A stretch of 64,000 bases of DNA. It comes from Apostichopus japonicus (lineage: Eukaryota > Echinodermata > Holothuroidea > Aspidochirotida > Stichopodidae). Made by a program: the position numbers and the translations under genes. A model generated the notes under the pieces. The model was not told the origin of the DNA. It saw only the letters and a list, made by a program, of their open reading frames with translations, and searched no databases. The stretch's first letter is position 1; each line of letters begins with the position of its first letter. The stretch spans positions 23,648,376 through 23,712,375 of the forward strand of contig NC_092567.1 in the NCBI RefSeq assembly GCF_037975245.1, read 5' to 3'. Below are positions 35,145 through 46,385 of the stretch, piece after piece.

Positions 35145-35485
35145 CGCATAGTATTTCTCATGAACAGAATATTATAAATTATTGATTCATAATGATTCCT
35201 TAATTTGCACATCTGACAAATATATAGGACTAAGATGTGTTGTCCTTTGAGTCACACATTACACTGAAGTTAAAGTACAATGTTTCCTTAACATCAAAAC
35301 AAATTTGAAATGCCAAACCTCATAGAATTTCTCATAAACAGAATACTATATATTATTGATTAATAATGATTCCTTAATTTGCATATCTGACAAATATATA
35401 TATGACTAATGTGTTGTTCTATGAGTCACACATTACACTGGAGTTAAATTAAAATGTTTCATTAACATCAAAACATAAAATTCAG
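35145..35485. repeat. Two-copy tandem duplication, about 176 bp unit
   Basis: Units start at ATAG(T/A)ATTTCTCAT near 35148 and 35323. They share ACAGAATA, TAATGATTCCTTAATTTGCA, ATCTGACAAATATATA, GAGTCACACATTACACTG and ATTAACATCAAAACA. About 90% identical. Confidence 0.88.
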
Positions 35486-35489
35486 CTGT

Positions 35490-36400
35490 ATATTAGTATC
35501 AGTCATAGATTCTTCAGTTCTTCAGACTTACATATAATTTACCTCACAAGTTCTTGGCAATTAACTAACCACCATGGGCCACCTTTAACTTGACTATAAT
35601 GTTCACACATGAGAAGCAATGGTCTGTGTTTTATGGGATGTAAGAATCTCAGGCTAATTTTGATCTGTTATCATCTCCCGTAAATTTGAAACCTTTCATA
35701 ACCTATATTAATTTAATTGACAGCTCAAACCAATGAATGACTGTCTCAAATTACAAGTTCTATTTAACACACAATGTATATACAACAAAACAAAACCACA
35801 ACAGAATTGAAAGTATAGCTAGACCTCTTGCAGGCTACAAAACCAGCCATAGTGTTTTGATTTACTATAACAGCCACCAAGTCTATATATGTTAATGCAG
35901 TATTTAGTGTTTTTGTTGCAGTTTTAACAATGAAATATGCCTGTATATCAGTACAATACATCTTACAGACCGTGATAAACCTGTCCTGTAAATGGCACCT
36001 CTGTGGAATTTTGTGATAATACTTTCGAGGTGATATACACTACAGCTTTTTTTCAAGTTTAACTCGATAATAAGCTCACTTATCAACTATGGTAATTTTG
36101 AGAACTGCTTGTTAAGTTTGATAAATTTGCCGCAAAATTGCAAGAGAGCTGCATTAATTGTGCTCTCTGCAGAGACGAGCCATTTCAATGGATTTTGTGC
36201 TTCTTATACTCTACCTAAAGGCTATAAGATTCCAAACGACATGCAGCCCGATCGAAAGCAATTTGTGATGTTGTTTGTCTTCACATAATGACGCTCTCTC
36301 CTTTTCATGATCATTAGATGACGAAGACCCTGGAATTGACATCTAGATACCCACCGGACTGGCAAGACTCAAAAAATAATAAGCACTAGTCTCACAAGTA
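35490..36400. other. Non-coding sequence
   Basis: No coding or repeat signal recognised. Confidence 0.4.
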
Positions 36401-36410
36401 GAGTGCAGCA

Positions 36411-36414
36411 TATA

Positions 36415-36450
<36 letters not shown>

Positions 36451-36452
36451 TG
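36411..36452. repeat. TA then TATG microsatellite
   Basis: Short TA run followed by seven TATG units. Confidence 0.9.
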
Positions 36453-36454
36453 CA

Positions 36455-36925
36455 GCACACTGGGAGAAATAAAAACCTTCCCAACATAGGTAATATGGAT
36501 ATGATCCTTGCTAAACTTGGCAATTAAACCTTTTTTTTCATCTTATTTCTTCTAATAGGAGGGTGGAGGGCAGGGATAGTCTTTTTTTCTAACAATTTTT
36601 TTAAAATATGAATGTACAGTAGAAGTATAACCTAAAAGGTACCACTTCCAGTATAAATCTATCAAAATGATGTGAAATCTAAGTGTGGCATCCAAAAGAG
36701 AGCAGCGAAAACAACTAATATGGAATTCTTATTAAGATATTTCACACAACATTAATAGCCCATGTAGTCAATTCTCAACCGTTCCGTACGATAAATCATC
36801 TGTGACAGTTCCTGTTCTACTTTTTTTTCTCTTTTACTTTTCTACCGATATATGAAAGCAATCTTGTTGTTTATACTGTACAACAAAGCAAGTACATGCT
36901 CAGTGAAGAATTATCAGAAATGTGA
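36455..36925. other. Non-coding sequence
   Basis: AT-rich, no feature recognised before the 60-bp array begins. Confidence 0.4.
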
Positions 36926-36929
36926 TGTA

Positions 36930-37800
36930 GGCTGATGCACGCCTTCATTCCCAGAGCTATGGCTGCACTATAAGCTTGCAGAAATCTACTGCAGGTTACG
37001 CACGCCTGCATTTCCAGAGCTATGGTTGTGCAAGCTTGCAGAAATCTGCTGCAGGTTACGCATACCTACATTTCCAGAGCTATGGATGTGCAGACTTGCA
37101 GAAATCTACTGCAGGTTATGCACGCCTGCATTTCCAGAGCTATGATTGCACAAGCTTGCAGAAATCTGCTGCAGGATTACGCACGCCTACATTTCCAGAG
37201 CTATGGTTGTGCAAGCTTCCAGAAATCTGCTGCAGGATTAAGCACCCCTGCATTTCCAGAGCTACGGTTGTGCAAGCTTGCAGAAATCTGCTGCAGGCTT
37301 ATGCATACCTACATTTCCAGAGCTATGGCTGCACAAGCTTGCAGAAATCTGCTGTAGGATTACGCACGCCTACATTTCCAGAGCTATCGTGTTACAAGCT
37401 TGCGCAAGTTTGCTGCTGCAGGCTTCTGCACGCCTGCATTTCCAGAGCTATGGTTGTGCAAGCTTGCAGAAATCTGCTGCAGGTTACGCATATCTACATT
37501 TCCAGAGCTATGGATGTGCAGGCTGCAGAAATCTGCTGCAGGTTATGCATATCTACATTTCCAGAGCTATGGTTGCGCAAGCTTGCAGAAATCTGCTGCA
37601 GGTTTACGCACAACTGCATTTCCAAAGCTATGGTTGCGCAAGCTTGCAGAAATCTGCTCTAGGTTTATGTACACCTACCTTAATTTCCAGAGCAATGGTT
37701 GTGCAAGCTTGCAGAAATCTGCTGCAGGCTTCTGCACGCCTACATTTCCAGAGCTTTGGTACTCAAGCTTGCACAAGTAGGCTGTTGCAAGCTTATGCAT
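36930..37800. repeat. 60-bp minisatellite, about 14 units
   Basis: Unit landmarks are GCAAGCTTGCAGAAATCTGC, TGCAGGTTACGCA and CCTACATTTCCAGAGCTATGG. Unit lengths are 60-63 bp, with exact 60-bp spacing among the first units (catttccagagc at 37009, 37069 and 37129). Because 60 is a multiple of three, frames stay open: the plus strand has overlapping ORFs of 228, 211, 126 and 111 codons encoding a 20-residue repeat (type LQKSAAGYAYLHFQSYGCAS). Units of 61-63 bp switch frames, which argues against protein selection. Each unit carries AAGCTT and CTGCAG palindromes. Confidence 0.92.
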
Positions 37801-37804
37801 GCTT

Positions 37805-38880
37805 GTGTGGCTTGGTTGGATGTAAGTTAGCTGGCAGCCATGCACCTTGCAAAGCATATAGCATGCTTGCGGAAACTTGTTTTCCTGAAAGAGTATGCAT
37901 GAGTACAATATAACTTTGCCTTACAATAGTACATGTACATGAATTATGTCATGTTGGTTTACTCACTCTGAATTATCACACCTATAAGTTCTATATACCG
38001 TTTGCTATATATGTTTTATGTTCAATGGCACACTGTACATTAATTTATATGCATTACTATTTTTCTTTCACTACTGTAGTACCAAACGTCTAGCTTTTTT
38101 ATTAAACTGCTTCATGCAGAATGATCCTGTTTTATGTATGCTTACAAAATGATTTTTGTACATTTGCTTTTTGAATATATATATATGTATATATATATGT
38201 AGATATACATATACTGTTAAAATGGTTGCATTCCAAGCAACAGTGGAACGTTTGACAAATTAAACGTAATTCTCATGGGAAATTGGGTAAAATTGATGTT
38301 GCAGGAACGATGATGGGAGAGGGATAATTATTCACATCCAATCTTAAACCAGCAATTAATCAAAGATACACTATGTACAGTTGGAGTTGTAGCCAAGTCT
38401 AGGTATATCTACACACACACACACATATGAACAATGCATATGTATATACGCACATGTAATGCTATGCGATTGGTCTTTTCAAATGTAAACGTAAAACTTA
38501 TCTTTTGAGCTAACTTTGACGTCTAATCTGTTCTGAAGGTTTTGTATCTTTTATGCATTTTATTCGTTTTCCTTCTCTTTATCCTTCTTATATTGTACAT
38601 CACCACAGAACATTTTTATAGTTGTGGTGCTTTGTAAAGTTTATTATTATTATTACCATTATGATTATTATTATTATAATTATTATGTAATTTATAGAAA
38701 TTTGTCGTCCATGAGAGCTAGCAAACAACTGTTTAACATATGAACAGTACTCTTCTCAAGATATGGATAATTATTGAAGTTTTGGCACATATCAGGGAGA
38801 TTGAAGAAAGTGCGAAGAAATGTATCGACACCTACAGTATTATATATCCCATAATAAGAAAAAACAGGATTAGCAAAACT
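37805..38880. other. Non-coding sequence
   Basis: Contains TA repeats at 38177-38200, a CA run at 38411-38423 and ATT repeats at 38641-38690. The segment 38520-38640 resembles a diverged LINE or SINE 3' tail (TTGTGGTGCTTTGTAAAG then ATT repeats), but this is weak. Confidence 0.4.
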
Positions 38881-38887
38881 CTAATGC

Positions 38888-39300
38888 TCCACATTTAAAC
38901 AGGCTAAATTGGTAAATATTTTCAAAAGGAATTTTCTGGAAGTTAGAATCTTCAAAGTCATTTCCAATAGTTGAGAGATGGCCAATGAGACAAATAAACA
39001 AATCTCAATGAAGAAGAACTCTAAGCAATGGGAGTAAATTTGGGAAGAATTTCTCCTAAAATAAGATGATATAGATTCAATATTTTTTTTTTTTTTTAAA
39101 GATCATGGTACGTATAAATATAGCTCTAAATTTTACCAGGCTAAAATAGCTAAATATTATCAAAAGTATCTTTCCAGGAAATTTCTACCCTTTTCAACAA
39201 ATTATTTCCAGAGATTAAGAAGTTTCCAATGAGACAATATAACATGTCTCAATGAGGAAGAACTCTTGACTGTAGGAGTGAGTGTGAGTAAAATCAGTTT
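38888..39300. repeat. Two-copy diverged tandem duplication, about 240 bp unit
   Basis: Units near 38895 and 39135 share CAGGCTAAA, TAAATATT(T/A)TCAAAAG, ATTTCCA, CCAATGAGACAA, TCTCAATGA(A/G)GAAGAACTC and GGAGT. The units are considerably diverged. Confidence 0.65.
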
Positions 39301-40915
39301 GAAATCCATATTTTTTACTTTCTAAGATACTAACTGAGGCTAACGCTCCATTGACTGGCAACCTTATAATTATGCTGGTAGGTGACTTGATTTTGTCAGT
39401 ATCTCAAGTGATATTTGATAATCAATTATCCCATTGAAGCAGTTTATTCATAAGTTTAGCTATCAATTTCATTTCAAGAATAGCAAAGGAAAATTCAAAA
39501 CAGCTTTTACTTTCTAAACTGATCTAGAAACACATCGTCGGGCTGACAAAATGTTTAAGAACCAAAATGACTGGTTTGTATTTGTTATTTACTATTCTCT
39601 TTCACAGTTCATTCATTTTTTGAGAACCTCTAGGGTTGGCTTATAGTGTCTAATTAGCTCGAGAAACACAGGACTGGGGAACATTAACGACCCAAGATAA
39701 AAATGCTGGTAGAGAGGAAATCTTTGGGTAAAAGTTTGATTCAGAATCTTTAAGACTGTTCCAAAAATGGGCTTTGATGTCATTATATTGTTGCTTTGTT
39801 TTTGTGTGTGTGTGTGGGGCGGGGAGAGGGGGGTGGAGGTGGAGGTGGTGGGAAGGAGGAAGCAGGGCACTCCTTAACAATTTCTATAGAGTTCATCCCT
39901 AGCCATATGGGACAAACAATTGTTGGGGATGGAAGAAAGGGGTGAAGGTAGGGTTCTTCTTAATAATTTCCAGAAGTCATCCTTAGGCATTTTCTGTAGG
40001 AGCAACGATTGGTCTGAAAATTCTTTTATTAGATAAATAGGCAGTGGTTACAGCAATACTACTTTGTGCACTATGGACAGGTTTTAAAATTAACTACCCA
40101 ACAGCTTTGGCAAAAAATTGCTGCAAAATGTCCATGAATTCTGATGCCATGCCACACTGCCCTTCCCTCCTCCTTCCAGCCCCCACCCTACCTATCTGTT
40201 CCCCTTCTGAACCACAACCAGCCTACCCATTCCCTTTCCTATCTCAACCTTTTTCTTCCCTTCATGGCCCAACACCTTTTTCAATCACCTCCATGCCAGT
40301 AAAGGTTCCAGTAAGTGCTGTACTTATTAGTGCCTAATACAGCCAATAACTAACAGTGGATATGACTTGCACGTACAAGCATACATCTTTGGCTACATAT
40401 TACATCTGTTTCAAGCTAAAAATTTGCCATTGATTTCTTTTTCAAGTTCTGATCATTAGGTGCCCCAGACTTGTTGTTAAGCCAACTTGAGCAAGTACAG
40501 TACTCTATTCTCTGAACTGCTTTGAGTGTTCTCTCAGCTTTTGTTGTTGTTGTAAATATACAGTACTTGTCCCACAATTGCATATATACTGAGGTGCTAA
40601 GTAGTAGCACATGTGATACTGCAAACTGTACAGCACAATACTACAGTTATAGCTAGCGTAGATCTATATCAATGCATACCACACAGTGTGCTGTAAGTGT
40701 GATCTTAATTTTTGAGCCCTCATTGTTCTTGCTGATTAAGAAGTTTTGCAGATTGCCCTTGGTTTTCTTTCTTCTTTTAGTTTTGGTTGTCGCAATAGAT
40801 TGACAACTCTACAAAGATCAGCTGTTTAATGGGCTGGACAGTCAAAAACAGATACTAGGAAATGTTGTACAACAAAGGGTCCCAGGAAAAGACTAAAGAG
40901 TTGGCAGGGACCCTC
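39300..40915. other. Non-coding sequence with G- and C-rich runs
   Basis: A G-rich block lies at 39808-39860 and a pyrimidine-rich block at 40150-40290, whose plus-strand 97-codon proline/serine frame is compositional. A weak roughly 90-bp duplication around 39855-39995 shares CTTAA(C/T)AATTTC and TCATCC words. Confidence 0.4.
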
Positions 40916-40924
40916 AGGCATGCC

Positions 40925-41175
40925 TTGGGGGAGAAACATTAAGTGAAGGGGATACATGACTTAGGTAGGGATATTAAGAGATGGGGATATATGTCTAAGG
41001 AAGGGATATTAAGAGAATGGGATATGTGCCTTAGGGAGGAATATATTAAGAGAAGGGGATATATTCCTTAGTGAGGTAAATTAAGTGAAGGGGATACATG
41101 CCTTAGGGAGGGATATTAAGAGGGACATATGCCTTAGGGAGGGATATATAGTAAGAGTAGGGGGAATATGTCCCA
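40925..41175. repeat. Minisatellite, about 36-bp unit
   Basis: About seven units of the form GGAGGGATATTAAGAGAAGG followed by GGATATATGCCTTAG, with length variation. Purine-rich on the plus strand. Confidence 0.85.
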
Positions 41176-41179
41176 ACCT

Positions 41180-41515
41180 TCTAATTAGCAATTATATATA
41201 GCTAAATTCCTATAACTGAGATGAATATGAAATTTGCTACCATGTATTTATCAGCTTTTCATGTAATATGTTCTGATCACATTCATTTCCAGTTTCCTGT
41301 GAAATTTCTATTCTTTTCTGTCTTATTTCTTAACAAAGTGAAAACATACATTTCTTTCATATGTTTTCTAATTCTGCTTCAATCCATGCCTCTGTGTGTG
41401 TCAAACAAACTGCAGGCCTTCATTAAATCTTAACATGTACTGCTCGGCCTTTCAAAATCTGCTCATTTATTCTCCCCCCTCCCCCCCCCCTCCTGTCCAA
41501 TGGAAGGCTGGCTGA
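41180..41515. other. Non-coding sequence
   Basis: AT-rich, ending in a C-rich run (41473-41495). Nothing recognised. Confidence 0.4.
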
Positions 41516-41525
41516 TCTTGTTCAG

Positions 41526-41712
41526 GTCCCAAAGAGTGGAACAGTCTTCCAAACCGTATCAAAAATGCTCATACTATTGATATTTTCAAGAAACTGCTAA
41601 AACATTACTTGTTTGAATAAGCGTAAGTTAATGTCATGTAACTGTCACATAGAGATTTTGAACAGCGTTTGTTGATATTGGCACTATATAAATTTTTCTG
41701 ATTGATTATTGA
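41526..41712 (+). mobile_element. 5'-truncated LINE 3' end (L2/CR1-like)
   Basis: A plus-strand frame ends at a stop at 41618-41620 and encodes PKEWNSLPNRIKNA followed by IDIFKKLLKHYLFE, the characteristic C-terminus of a non-LTR retrotransposon ORF2. The 3' untranslated part contains GGCACTATATAAATTTTTCT and ends in TGATTGATT simple repeat, the tail style of L2-like elements. It is a severe 5' truncation with no functional domain. Confidence 0.8.
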
Positions 41713-41910
41713 TTGATCACATTAATGAAAGCCATGGTTAACTTGGCTGACAAGTTACATATATGCACATATGAGTAACATACAAATATTACCATATTTA
41801 TTTACATCATAAATATGTGTAAAGTATACACACAAATTCTATATTCATGACAGTTGAAATTCAGTCACTTTTGTGAACGGAAAGCTCTACCACCACCTCC
41901 CAAGGCAACC

Positions 41911-42280
41911 TTAAAGGCATTGAAGACTCGCCCCAAACCGCGTGCGGCCATCTGAAAAAGTTGACTTTCTGTTGCTTGCAAGTGACGTTTTGTTTGTGTC
42001 ACTACAAAATGCAAACAGTAATGAAACGTGATACCTTGTTATGTTTAGCTGGACCTGAGATGTCCATTGCTGTATCATTTATACACTGTGCTGTGGGTAT
42101 TGACCGCAGCTGTTTGTACTGACTGTACACTATAGTGTCTAATTACCGACAGTAGCAAGCAGTGTGTGTATTTTCTGGGATCGATGGTGGTGTCTAACAC
42201 TTCTGTTACACCTCATTCAAAATTAGGTCAGATTACCGGCATTAGATGCTTCTTTTTACGCGAGTCTTCACACCCTTTAA
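41911..42280. mobile_element. TTAA-flanked inverted-repeat element (piggyBac-like), copy 1
   Basis: TTAA at 41911-41914 is followed by AGGCATTGAAGACTCG; the right end read in reverse is TTAA then AGGGTGTGAAGACTCG. The TTAA at both ends matches the target site of piggyBac elements. At 370 bp it is non-autonomous. A copy at 56912 is collinear over the whole length. Confidence 0.85.
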
Positions 42281-42284
42281 GCTT

Positions 42285-43160
42285 CAAGCTCTATGGGGGC
42301 ATTTTTGTCAATTATTTACAAATTTTATTTCCACTCCCTTAATTAGAATGTTTTCATGTGAAACCTGAAAGTGCGATCAATCCATCCATCCATCCATCCA
42401 TCCAATGATCAATTTAATCAATCAATTTTCCACAAAAAAAAAAAAAAACTGCATATATCTTTGACATGTACTGTACATGTAGTATGCTTAAGAATGCTTT
42501 TATTATTACAAAATGTGATATAAATGTTGCTTTAAACATTTTGCATACATAAAGTTATAAATTACAGTACGTCGCCATAACAATTCTAGATCAAAGGTAC
42601 AACAAAGGCTCTGATATTTACTTACTTTTCAGTTTACTTACTAATTTCTCAACCTTGATTGTTATTCTGTTAAAACAGTATAAGGCCACACAGATGGCTA
42701 GCCAATTAAGGATCAAGTAATCAAGTCACATTATGTCATGCTTGCCTGAATTTTTCTAATTTTGTCACCGAATCCACCTAACCATGCAGAGAAGCAAGGA
42801 AGTAAGTCAACTAACAACACAGCACTGCTGGTCTTCAAATGTTGTATAATGAAATAAATACCAGTAAAAAACACTGGTCTTCAAAATGTTGTACTTTTTC
42901 TTCTTTTGCTTAATTTTTTGTTCTAAAGATTTTTGTGATTTAAAATATATCTCATTTCTTTCGTTTTCTTATCAAGTTTATGCCACATCATCTAAGTAGG
43001 ATATATATACATTTTAATACTTAAGTTATAAAATTACGCAAACATGAATAATATGAGCAGGTGAACATTACAATTTGAACATTCAGTACTGTACTTAACA
43101 TATCTTAGTATCTTTTTATTATATCTTTCTTTGAAGATCACACATGTTAAAGCAGATATA
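42285..43160. other. Non-coding sequence
   Basis: Contains five ATCC units at about 42383-42405 and a poly-A run near 42436. AT-rich otherwise. Confidence 0.45.
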
Positions 43161-43164
43161 ACAC

Positions 43165-43392
43165 TAAAGCCCGGGTCACATCTGTGCGATTCAACACGCA
43201 ACTAAAATCACGCGAATCAGAAGAGTTGCTTCAAAGAAGTTGCGCTGATTAGGACATTGCTCTATTGCAAATCGACGGCGCAATTTTTATTGCGCAACAA
43301 GTTGATACCCGTGTCTAACTACGCGATTCAACCTTCAATTGTATTGCGAGTTGAATCGCGTGTTGAATCGCGCAGATGTGACCCGGGCTTAA
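43165..43392. mobile_element. Palindromic MITE with TAA target duplication (PIF/Harbinger-like)
   Basis: The element spans 43168-43389. The left arm starts AGCCCGGGTCACATCTGTGC then GATTCAACACGC. The right arm read in reverse is the same over 32 bases with one difference. TAA flanks it at 43165-43167 and 43390-43392. A three-base TWA duplication is characteristic of PIF/Harbinger. At 222 bp it is non-coding. Internal CGCGATTCAA words make it strongly palindromic. Confidence 0.88.
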
Positions 43393-43526
43393 GATACACA
43401 CACCTAAATTAGGCAATGAATACTGGTCAGTTTAAAACAGGTACTGCACAGTAGCTGTGTGCATGATGTCATATACCAGCAATTTCAAATTCTGTCTATG
43501 TATTCAAACCAAACACTCTTGGTTAT

Positions 43527-43808
43527 TGTAGTGCGCATGCGTGCTATACACTATGGGCATTACTGGCCAAGTGAACAATACCTACATGACTGGACGTTGA
43601 AACTTGAAAGTTTCATATAGTCTCTGTACATCTGCAGTTTCAGAGGCTAGCTGCGTAGCCAAGCTATTCACAGGCGCCCTCACTTTGTAGGCCTGTACCT
43701 ACATGACAATGTCCACCCATACAATAACAGCATGCACAATCGTAAATATACTGCATGCACTCCACGGACACTACAATACAGCGTATTTGCAGGCAAATGC
43801 ATTTCTAG
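43527..43808. repeat. Dispersed repeat family with short inverted ends, copy 2
   Basis: Collinear with 29287-29595 (GGCATTACTGGCCAAGTGA, ACATGACTGGACGTTGAAAC, GCTAGCTGCGTAGCCAAG, GCGCCCTCACTTTGTAGG, GCGTATTTGCAGG). The inverted ends survive as ATTGTAGTG and CACTACAAT. Confidence 0.8.
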
Positions 43809-43976
43809 AGTTAAAATATTACTCTCCTTAAATGTTACATGCTGTTGATTTCTTCTTGAAAATGTGATACAAATAGGGGAGGGGGCAATGTAGGACATGT
43901 ACAAACAGGAAGGGTTAGGTGAAGGAAATTGGGAAATACTGCAAATTAAGGTACAGTTGTGATATGAGAAAGAAAA

Positions 43977-44713
43977 GTGAGATATCATATATGGATAAGT
44001 CAGGTATCATACATGGAAAGTGACATATCATACACGAACAAGTGAGATATCATACATGGATTTAAGTTACATATCATACATGTATTAAGTGAGATATCAC
44101 ATACGAAAAGTGACATATCATACATGGTACAGTGATATATCATACATGGAAAGTGACATATCATACACGGAAACGTGAGATATCATACAAGTGAGATATC
44201 ATACATGGATTTAAGTGACATATCATACAAGGTACAGTCATTTGTCATACATGAACAGTGACATATCATACATGAAAAAGTGAGATATCATACACAGAAA
44301 AGTGATATATCATACAAGCTATTAAAGTGAGATATCATACACGGACAAGTGTGATATCAAACATAGAACAGTGACATATCATACATGGAAAAAGTGAGAT
44401 ATCATACACAGAAAAGTGATATATCATACAAGGTATTAAAGTGAAATATCATACACGGACAAGTGAGATATCATACATGGATTTAAGTGTCATATCATAC
44501 ATGGTACAGTCATATGTCATACATGAATAGCACTGACATATCATACATGGAAAAAGTGAGATATCATACAAGGTATTAGAGTGAAATATCATACACGGAC
44601 AAGTGATATATATCATACACGGAAAAGTGAGATACCATAGACGCAGATAATTGAGATATCATAAATAGAAATGTGGCATATCATACATGGAAAGTGATAT
44701 ATCATATATATAG
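43977..44713. repeat. TATCATAC minisatellite, about 740 bp
   Basis: More than 30 short units of the type GTGAGATATCATACATGGA or AGTGACATATCATACACGGA, with spacers of 0-12 bases (for example TTTAAG, GTATTAAA), so the period varies around 18-26 bp. Composite units also repeat, giving patchy higher-order structure. Confidence 0.92.
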
Positions 44714-44714
44714 A

Positions 44715-45145
44715 GGCAAATGGCAAATGAAATGGATGCATAGGGATTCTACAGTGCACAGAAAGCAAACAAAAGACATTTAGAGGGAGTTTGGCAAGGA
44801 AGTGAGAGAGGATTAATGAGTCAATTGCTTAAATTTAACGTCCCACTTCTTCAATACATATGGCAAATTTTTGTAAAGTGCTGTAAAATTGTATCTGTAT
44901 GTACTGTAGATAGAACAGTGTGATATGGTTGTGTCAGATAGGATAGCTTAATGCATCTGTGCAGATTGTTGGTGTGAGTATGCAACAATCAACTGGTTTA
45001 TCACACACAATATCAAACATAGCACAGATGTGAATTGACGTTAACTCTGCATGACTTAACTCGTTGACCTTCAAAACCTAGTTTGCCTTAATTAAACATG
45101 TGCAAGTTTTAAATAACTTACAACATCAAGATGAGCCATCTTCCA
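44715..45145. other. Non-coding sequence
   Basis: AT-rich. No coding or repeat feature recognised. Confidence 0.4.
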
Positions 45146-45149
45146 TGGC

Positions 45150-45198
45150 TATATATCTATATATATAGATATATATCGATATATATATATATATATAT

Positions 45199-45242
<44 letters not shown>

Positions 45243-45272
45243 ATATATCGATATATATATATATATATATAT
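45150..45272. repeat. TA microsatellite with ATCGAT interruptions
   Basis: Alternating TA broken at several points by ATCGAT or AGAT, making the whole stretch self-complementary. The frames rich in isoleucine and tyrosine here are artefacts. Confidence 0.93.
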
Positions 45273-45274
45273 TT

Positions 45275-46240
45275 CTGAAGGACACGTGCTGTGCAGAAGT
45301 TACGATAAAAATGATTTTGACTGAATTTTTTAAAATTTGGGTTACCTCAAGAGGAGTTTTCGTAACTGTCCTGTACACGTCATGTATGCACAGCAACATA
45401 GACACGCAGAACTTTCATATATGTTATAGAGCTCGTACTGCGAAGTTTCTGCCATCTTTTTGCATCAGACATGTTTTAATCCATTCCAAACTTGTGTACT
45501 GTATGTTTACACAGTCTGGATCACCATCATCATGACATACTTAGAAAAGGGTAACCTCATATAGTTCAAAACATGAGGAATCTGTACCAGACACTTTCAT
45601 GTGACTTGCTTTACATAAAGATCTCCTTAATTTGGAAAAACTGAAGAAGAAATTTCAGTGTTTGCACAACCTACATCAAAATCAAAGTCGCAAAGACATT
45701 CCTATCGATCGATATGAACAGGCTTGACTGTCTACTGTCGTGATTTTGTGTTTTCATTTCGCTACTGTGGACTCCATAATAGGACCAGCAAAAGAATGTT
45801 CTATTTCCTACAGAGTGTTCACAGAATTAATGATGATGATGATGTTCAAACCATTTCCCTGATTGTTGGTCAGGTTTTCAAGGTTGGGATTCTATCAAAT
45901 GGCTCGACACTAAGATTAACAGCCATCTTTGATACCATTGTAGGTAGTAGCAATTTAGAAGAAGTAAGTGGTACTAATGGTTAACTTGTAACACAAATAG
46001 TTTTCTGAGTTCTTGGATTTGATTAACCCTCATATTTAGACAGTTTTGTTGTAAGGCTCTGTGATTTTAATCGATATGGCTGGACAATGATTTATGGGTT
46101 GTTTTTTTTTATACCACTAGCAATAGAAGATCAAATGGTAGCCTGCTTATATATGGATTAAGATAGCTAATGGCTATAAACAGTTTTCTAAACTCATTGC
46201 ATGAGTAGACAATTGATGGTGTCCATAAAGTTTGTAACGT
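45275..46240. other. Sequence downstream of the potassium channel gene
   Basis: No independent gene is supported. An 86-codon plus frame at 45724-45984 is unrecognised. An ATTAAA on the minus strand at 46066-46071 is a possible poly(A) signal for the channel transcript, but there is no direct support. Confidence 0.35.
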
Positions 46241-46241
46241 G

Positions 46242-46290
46242 CAGTTTCCCTGCACGTTGTGCTTTCTTTATGGTCAGACCTTGTTTTCTC
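46242..46290 (-). repeat. Duplicated scrap of the channel gene 3' coding end
   Basis: CAGTTTCCCTGCACGTTGT at 46242-46260 is identical to 46432-46450, inside the channel coding region (codons for NNVQGNC). Looser similarity continues for about 30 bases (TTATGGTCAGAC against TTATGGTTAGAC). In the matching frame the copy contains stops, so it is not coding. Confidence 0.75.
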
Positions 46291-46385
46291 ACCCCATAAT
46301 GTGACTTACAAACGGATATAATTTACAGTATACTTTCTATCCTAGACCAGCAAAAAAAAATGAATATCGTACTTACGGTTTTGGG

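Noticed and set aside
36976-37913. Long plus-strand ORFs (228, 211, 126 and 111 codons) resembling a repeat protein
   Set aside because: They follow from a 60-bp tandem repeat lacking stops in several frames; 61-63 bp units shift the frame, which selection on a protein would not tolerate.
40044-40337. 97-codon proline/serine-rich ORF
   Set aside because: Arises from a pyrimidine-rich block; no signal sequence logic or family resemblance.
45131-45535. 134-codon ORF with Ile/Tyr repeats
   Set aside because: Begins in the TA/ATCGAT microsatellite; the remainder is unrecognised and unsupported.
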